Position numbers and translations under genes: made by a program
The notes under the pieces: generated by a model
The model's input: the letters and a program-made list of their open reading frames with translations, nothing else
Told to the model about the DNA's origin: nothing
The model's database searches: none
Source: an uncultured Bacillota bacterium
Lineage (GTDB): Bacteria > Bacillota > Clostridia > Peptostreptococcales > Anaerovoracaceae
Length of the DNA: 64,000 nt
Reading direction: 5' to 3'
Assembly (NCBI GenBank): GCA_927441425.1
Contig: CAKMKG010000006.1
Span: 119,245 to 183,244, forward strand
In this document: positions 60,631 to 64,000 of the stretch, one piece after another
Position numbering within the stretch: position 1 is the first letter of the stretch
Layout of the letters: each line of letters opens with the position of its first letter

Positions 60631-61170
60631 ATGGATAATGAAAAATTACAGAATGCCTACATTGAGAAGCTGAATGCCCTGTTGCCTTCAGTGGACTTTG
60701 TAAGGCTGGACAAGTCCTGCAATTCAAACGGTGGCGAATATGCAAAAGAGATATTGAAGCAGATGCACGATCTGTTCGTAGAGGTCTACAACACTGACGA
60801 TCTCGATTCCGACTATGAATTCGTTCAGGTGCCGGCTGTTATCCGGGGGCGAAACACGGACCATATCGGGCTTGGACTAGTATCCCTTGATCTCCAATCC
60901 TCCGGCGAACACTGGGGCACCTTCTTTTTAACCCCTCAGGGTGTGATTGACCAGGGCTTTGAAAAGATGAAGCCTGCTGATTCAAAATACCTTTCAGCGG
61001 TGTATATTCCTTATGACTACTGGTACACCGTATCTATCGAGCGTGATCATCACGTAGACTTTGACCATGTTCCGGAGAAAGTCGCGGAACTTTTGAATTC
61101 CTGCTATCCGGATCAGCCGGAGCAGGGGCAGCGCAGAGACAGAGCAGGTCAGAACCTAGAAATGAAGTGA
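60631..61170 (+). CDS. Element protein of unknown function
   Basis: The ATG at 60631 (MDNEKLQNAYIEKLNALLPS) lies 12 bases after AGAGGTG, giving 179 residues. It contains DSDYEFVQVPAVIRGRNTDH and GEHWGTFFLTPQGVIDQGFE, then YIPYDYWYTVSIERDHHVDF. It is a mixed alpha-beta protein with a charged disordered tail. No family is recognised with confidence. Confidence 0.6.
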   Translation: MDNEKLQNAYIEKLNALLPSVDFVRLDKSCNSNGGEYAKEILKQMHDLFVEVYNTDDLDSDYEFVQVPAVIRGRNTDHIGLGLVSLDLQSSGEHWGTFFLTPQGVIDQGFEKMKPADSKYLSAVYIPYDYWYTVSIERDHHVDFDHVPEKVAELLNSCYPDQPEQGQRRDRAGQNLEMK

Positions 61171-61378
61171 AGCAGTATAAAGGATTACCCTTACGCTTAA
61201 CCATGAAGATCCAGTCCTTCGCCCACGGCTACATCGCGGAAATAGCTGAGAGTTTTTCTATTAATTCTTCTGTCTGCGCCAACAGGGCCGGGAACTTCAC
61301 AAAGTCGTAATTATTTGAAATTCAGTGTAGCTATTCCGCAAAAAGTGTGGCATTGTGTTGTGCTAAGGAGGTGAGCAA
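61171..61378 (+). other. Gene-free spacer, possible gene remnant
   Basis: I saw no supported open frame in this 208-base gap. A short stretch near 61210-61260 has coding-like composition and may be a decayed gene. A ribosome site (AAGGAGGTG) for the next gene lies at its end. Confidence 0.35.
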
Positions 61379-61669
61379 ATGGATGAAAAAGTAATGGAGC
61401 TGTTGGAGCAATGCCTTTTCGAGCGTACACAGGTCGCCTATAAGCAAATGATGGAAGCGCATCCCCTGCTAAAGGAAATCGCCCACAAAGCAGCCGCGCT
61501 CAGCGAAGAAATAGAACACAGCACCGCCATGGATGCGGAAAGCAAGGAGCTGATGATGCGATTCTTATCCTTATCCTCGGAAGCGGACTATGAATATCAA
61601 AGATACCTGTACATCCAAGGCGCCAAGGACTGCGTGGCAGTGCTTCGAGAGCTTGGCGTAATCAAGTAG
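61379..61669 (+). CDS. DUF6809-like helical protein
   Basis: This 96-residue all-helical protein starts MDEKVMELLEQCLFERTQVA and ends YLYIQGAKDCVAVLRELGVI. This Y-I-Q-G-x-x-D ending is typical of small proteins found in clostridial conjugative elements. The ribosome site AAGGAGGTG is ideal. The function is unknown. A terminator overlaps its stop. Confidence 0.65.
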   Translation: MDEKVMELLEQCLFERTQVAYKQMMEAHPLLKEIAHKAAALSEEIEHSTAMDAESKELMMRFLSLSSEADYEYQRYLYIQGAKDCVAVLRELGVIK

Positions 61670-61755
61670 CACGGACAAAGAGCGCCGTGCTTTTTTTATC
61701 CCTAATTTGATCAGTGGGGCCGTTTTCCCAAAAGGACAGCGGTCCTGCTTTTTTT
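61668..61755 (+). terminator. Two consecutive rho-independent terminators
   Basis: First: AGCACGG (61668-61674) / CCGTGCT (61685-61691) followed by seven T residues. Second: AGGAC (61733-61737) / GTCCT (61742-61746) followed by GCTTTTTTT. Together they separate the helical protein gene from the methylase group. Confidence 0.75.
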
Positions 61756-61798
61756 GTGCCTTTTTTCGGGAAAACAGCCTGAAAAAAGGAGGCATTCG

Positions 61799-61909
61799 AT
61801 GTGGAACAGAAAAAAAGGCGAGGCTCAGGCCGAACTCATGAAAGCACGTGCCCTGTATTCAAACAATGGGCAGCTTCGACTGACGCTGGTGGGAGGTGAT
61901 GGCTCCTGA
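61799..61909 (+). CDS. 36-residue leader-type protein upstream of the Dam methylase
   Basis: An ATG six bases after AAGGAGG starts MWNRKKGEAQAELMKARALY and ends VGGDGS with TGA at 61907. It has an ideal ribosome site and overlaps a possible CTG start of the methylase at 61906. It may simply couple translation of the next gene. No homologue is recognised. Confidence 0.5.
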   Translation: MWNRKKGEAQAELMKARALYSNNGQLRLTLVGGDGS

Positions 61910-61917
61910 ACAGCTTT

Positions 61918-62751
61918 ATGTCATGGATCGGCGGCAAAAAATCTTTGCGTGAGCTGATCGTCGACTTCTTTCCGTTGTATTATGAGCGGTATATCGAGGT
62001 GTTCGGCGGCGGTGGCTGGGTGCTGTTTCACAAGCCTCCCGGCAATGATTTCGAGGTCTACAACGATTTCAACAGCCTGCTCACAAACCTTTATCGATGC
62101 GTCCGGGAAAAGCCGCAGGAGCTGACGGATGCCCTGCGGTTTGTACTCAACTCCAGAGAGGACTTTGAGCTGGTGCGAAGCATTCTCGCCCGCGACAGTA
62201 CCGCAGACGACGTACAAAGGGCGGCCTGGTTTTATCAGCTCATTCGTTACAGCTACGCCTCGGGGCTCACCAGTTACGGTAGCCAGCCCCACGATATCCG
62301 CTCCAACTTTCCCCTCATCGAGCAGGCACATCGGCGTCTTGCAAAGGTGGTGATCGAAAACAAGGACTGCGTCCAGCTGATCCGGCAGTACGACCGGCCT
62401 GTCAGCTTTTTTTACTGCGATCCCCCATATTTTGAAACTGAGGGTTACTACAAAAATGTGGGAGAAGAAGGATTTCGTAAAAAAGATCACATCCGGCTTC
62501 GGGATACCCTGATGCAAATCGAGGGGAAATTCCTGCTGTCCTACAACGATTGCGAATTTATTCGGGAACTGTATGATGTGGAGGGTATCCAAATGGAAGC
62601 CTTCACCCGGATCAACAATATCAAGCAGCGGTACGATAACGGCGCGCAATTCCCCGAAATCCTCATCGCCAATTACGATATGTGGGAGCGAAGCAGGGAT
62701 GAACCTACGCAGATCAATTTATTCGAGCTGCCGGGCAGTGAAAATTTTTAA
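61918..62751 (+). CDS. dam: DNA adenine methylase (Dam family)
   Basis: This 277-residue protein has motifs in alpha-group order: RYIEVFGGGGWVLFHKPPGN near residue 23 (AdoMet binding) and FFYCDPPYFETEGYYKNVG near 164 (catalytic DPPY). Dam-type methylases in conjugative elements protect incoming DNA from restriction. The ATG at 61918 gives MSWIGGKKSLRELIVDFFPL; related proteins often start four residues earlier, and here a CTG at 61906 behind GGAGG could serve. It follows a 36-residue frame and precedes an AbrB-like gene. Confidence 0.94.
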   Translation: MSWIGGKKSLRELIVDFFPLYYERYIEVFGGGGWVLFHKPPGNDFEVYNDFNSLLTNLYRCVREKPQELTDALRFVLNSREDFELVRSILARDSTADDVQRAAWFYQLIRYSYASGLTSYGSQPHDIRSNFPLIEQAHRRLAKVVIENKDCVQLIRQYDRPVSFFYCDPPYFETEGYYKNVGEEGFRKKDHIRLRDTLMQIEGKFLLSYNDCEFIRELYDVEGIQMEAFTRINNIKQRYDNGAQFPEILIANYDMWERSRDEPTQINLFELPGSENF

Positions 62752-62766
62752 GGAGGACAAAATTAT

Positions 62767-63330
62767 ATGAAAAACAACAAAACCCAGCCGGAAATGATGC
62801 TCCCCGAACGTGTCTACGAGCTGTGCGGCTTTAATGACAAGGACACGCTGGCGCTTCATGCAGGCGAGGATACCCTCGTCATTCTCAAAGGCCAGATGAC
62901 CGCTATAGAGCTTGTACATGTGATTTCCATGCTCGGTGAAATGGCCACCGAACTGACCGTAGCCCTCGCCAAAGCCTGCGGCAGATGCAATAACTGCGGT
63001 GACGAGGATGACGGTGCTCACGGCGACAGCGGCGAGAACGGCCCTGACCAGTGGGTGGAGAGTTGTTCTCTCTGCCGGGATTTGCTGGACAATAGTCAGA
63101 CCATTCATATCCCTGATTATCTTCTGGAAGAAGCAGGGATCTCCAGCGGCACCAAGCTGGAAGCCAGCGCGGACAGGGACATCGGTGAGATCACGGTCAC
63201 GGAAGCGGAAAATCAATTCGACATCTCCGATGTCCCTCCCGGCATCCTCACAGTGCTGGCGCAGAGCGGCATCTGCCTCGCAGAGCTTGACGAGCTGATT
63301 ATGATGGAGGATATCATCTATGGAAAATGA
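62767..63330 (+). CDS. AbrB-like double swapped-hairpin protein with a Cys cluster
   Basis: This 187-residue protein starts behind AAGGAGG. Two segments resemble AbrB/MazE hairpins: MLPERVYELCGFNDKDTLAL near residue 11 and IHIPDYLLEEAGISSGTKLE near 115, the latter with the I-P...G-I-x-x-G pattern. Between them lies CGRCNNCGDEDDG...CSLC, five cysteines that may bind a metal. It may be a DNA-binding regulator of the element. Its stop overlaps the next start. Confidence 0.6.
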   Translation: MKNNKTQPEMMLPERVYELCGFNDKDTLALHAGEDTLVILKGQMTAIELVHVISMLGEMATELTVALAKACGRCNNCGDEDDGAHGDSGENGPDQWVESCSLCRDLLDNSQTIHIPDYLLEEAGISSGTKLEASADRDIGEITVTEAENQFDISDVPPGILTVLAQSGICLAELDELIMMEDIIYGK

Positions 63331-64000
63331 TTTTATCTATCTTTATCCCTACTCCCGAAATGAAGCCAAGCGACTGAATCAGCTGAACCAGTGGCGGGAT
63401 AGCCACAAGGAAAATATCGCTTGCAAAAACTTCATTGAGAGCGCAATCCTCCGTGACCTTGATGGGCTGCACCTGAAAGATGGCTGCGCCGAAAGCGTCG
63501 TCGCGGCATATGGATACAAGCGAGTAAAATGGGTACTTTCCAACACCGTCAAGCAGCAGGATTGGACCGGGCATTTTTCCGAGGAAAACAAGGAATGGGC
63601 AAAGAGCACCTATATTCCGCCCGATAAGGACAGCGTCTACAACCAGAATAATAATCTGGACTTCGTGGTGGACAGTCATCCCGCAGTGCTGGACAGCTTT
63701 GTCACTCAGTACCGCCGCGCATATCAGGCCCTCGAACTGTTTGTCTTCACCCACTGCGAACTGGACTCAAAGTATCTGAACTACGAGGGCAAGGTACTGG
63801 TATTGTCCCAGGAGATCCTCAAAGAAAGCCATTGGACCCCGAAGAGTCAGCTCTGGCTGGCAACTGGGGGGTTCGGCTGTGACCCTAATTCTTCAGGCAG
63901 GGCGGTGTTTGCCACCTGTCTTTCCGATGGCGAAACAACCCGCTGGAACCGCTCGGATTTTACGGGAGTCCTCAAAGAGGGGCTTCTGCCCGATTGGGCA
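63320..64000 (+). CDS. DUF3849 protein, cut by the window edge
   Basis: The ATG at 63320 overlaps the previous stop by eleven bases. The 227 visible codons begin MENDFIYLYPYSRNEAKRLN and include NIACKNFIESAILRDLDGLH, VVDSHPAVLDSFVTQYRRAY and LWLATGGFGCDPNSSGRAVF, then WNRSDFTGVLKEGLLPDWA at the edge. These are core features of DUF3849, common in clostridial conjugative elements. The C-terminus is outside the window. Confidence 0.9.
   Translation, partial: MENDFIYLYPYSRNEAKRLNQLNQWRDSHKENIACKNFIESAILRDLDGLHLKDGCAESVVAAYGYKRVKWVLSNTVKQQDWTGHFSEENKEWAKSTYIPPDKDSVYNQNNNLDFVVDSHPAVLDSFVTQYRRAYQALELFVFTHCELDSKYLNYEGKVLVLSQEILKESHWTPKSQLWLATGGFGCDPNSSGRAVFATCLSDGETTRWNRSDFTGVLKEGLLPDWA

Noticed and set aside
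1..64000. CRISPR arrays, tRNA or rRNA genes
   Set aside because: No regularly spaced repeats, cloverleaf sequences or conserved rRNA segments were noticed on either strand.

Overview
The window looks like part of a Clostridia (Firmicutes) genome. Ribosome binding sites are strong AGGAGG types, GTG and TTG starts are common, the prophage is a Firmicutes siphophage with an HK97-type head, and the right arm carries ArdA-like and polyvalent proteins typical of clostridial conjugative elements. Base composition changes along the window: the prophage is GC-balanced, the defence operon slightly lower, the diguanylate cyclase segment (about 50.1-51.7 kb) clearly AT-rich, and the right arm GC-balanced again. 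This suggests several independent acquisitions. No rRNA, tRNA or CRISPR array was seen.

Region 1 (1-31.8 kb, all minus strand, read right to left) is a prophage cut by the left edge of the window. From the right it has a repressor and ImmA/IrrE protease; a run of small early genes separated by structured RNA leaders; a replication block (Cas4/RecB-like nuclease DUF2800, DUF2815, family A DNA polymerase, antirepressor, VapE primase/helicase, VRR-NUC nuclease, and a SNF2 helicase broken by a frameshift); a late activator and HNH nuclease; packaging genes (small terminase, ParB-methylase, large terminase); head genes (portal, ClpP-like protease, HK97 capsid, head fiber, connectors); and tail genes (tail tube, frameshifted chaperone, tape measure, tail tip proteins). 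No integrase is present.

Region 2 (31.9-49.9 kb, plus strand) is a 12-gene defence-like operon behind a good sigma-A promoter: small HTH regulator, SNF2 helicase, type III Mod, type III Res, SbcD, SbcC, a possible ADP-ribosyltransferase-fold protein, a GmrSD-type (DUF262/HNH) enzyme, a macro domain-HTH fusion, an unknown membrane-anchored protein, a VWA/TerY-like protein and an ADP-ribosylglycohydrolase. Several neighbours overlap or sit within 30 bases. It combines modification, restriction, DNA-end resection, modified-DNA cleavage and ADP-ribose chemistry, and matches no named system I can recall. It is the best candidate for an undescribed system.

Region 3 (49.9-53.65 kb) is a junction. 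It holds a terminator, possible insertion-sequence end repeats, a membrane GGDEF protein, a methyltransferase fragment, and a group IIC-type intron inserted directly after a transcription terminator.

Region 4 (53.65-64 kb, plus strand) looks like the accessory module of an integrative conjugative element or plasmid: three ArdA-like antirestriction genes, DUF4314, polyvalent-protein-type genes, a Dam-family adenine methylase, an AbrB-like double-hairpin protein with a cysteine cluster, and the start of a DUF3849 gene running off the right edge. A DUF4314 domain also occurs in the prophage, hinting at gene exchange between the two elements.
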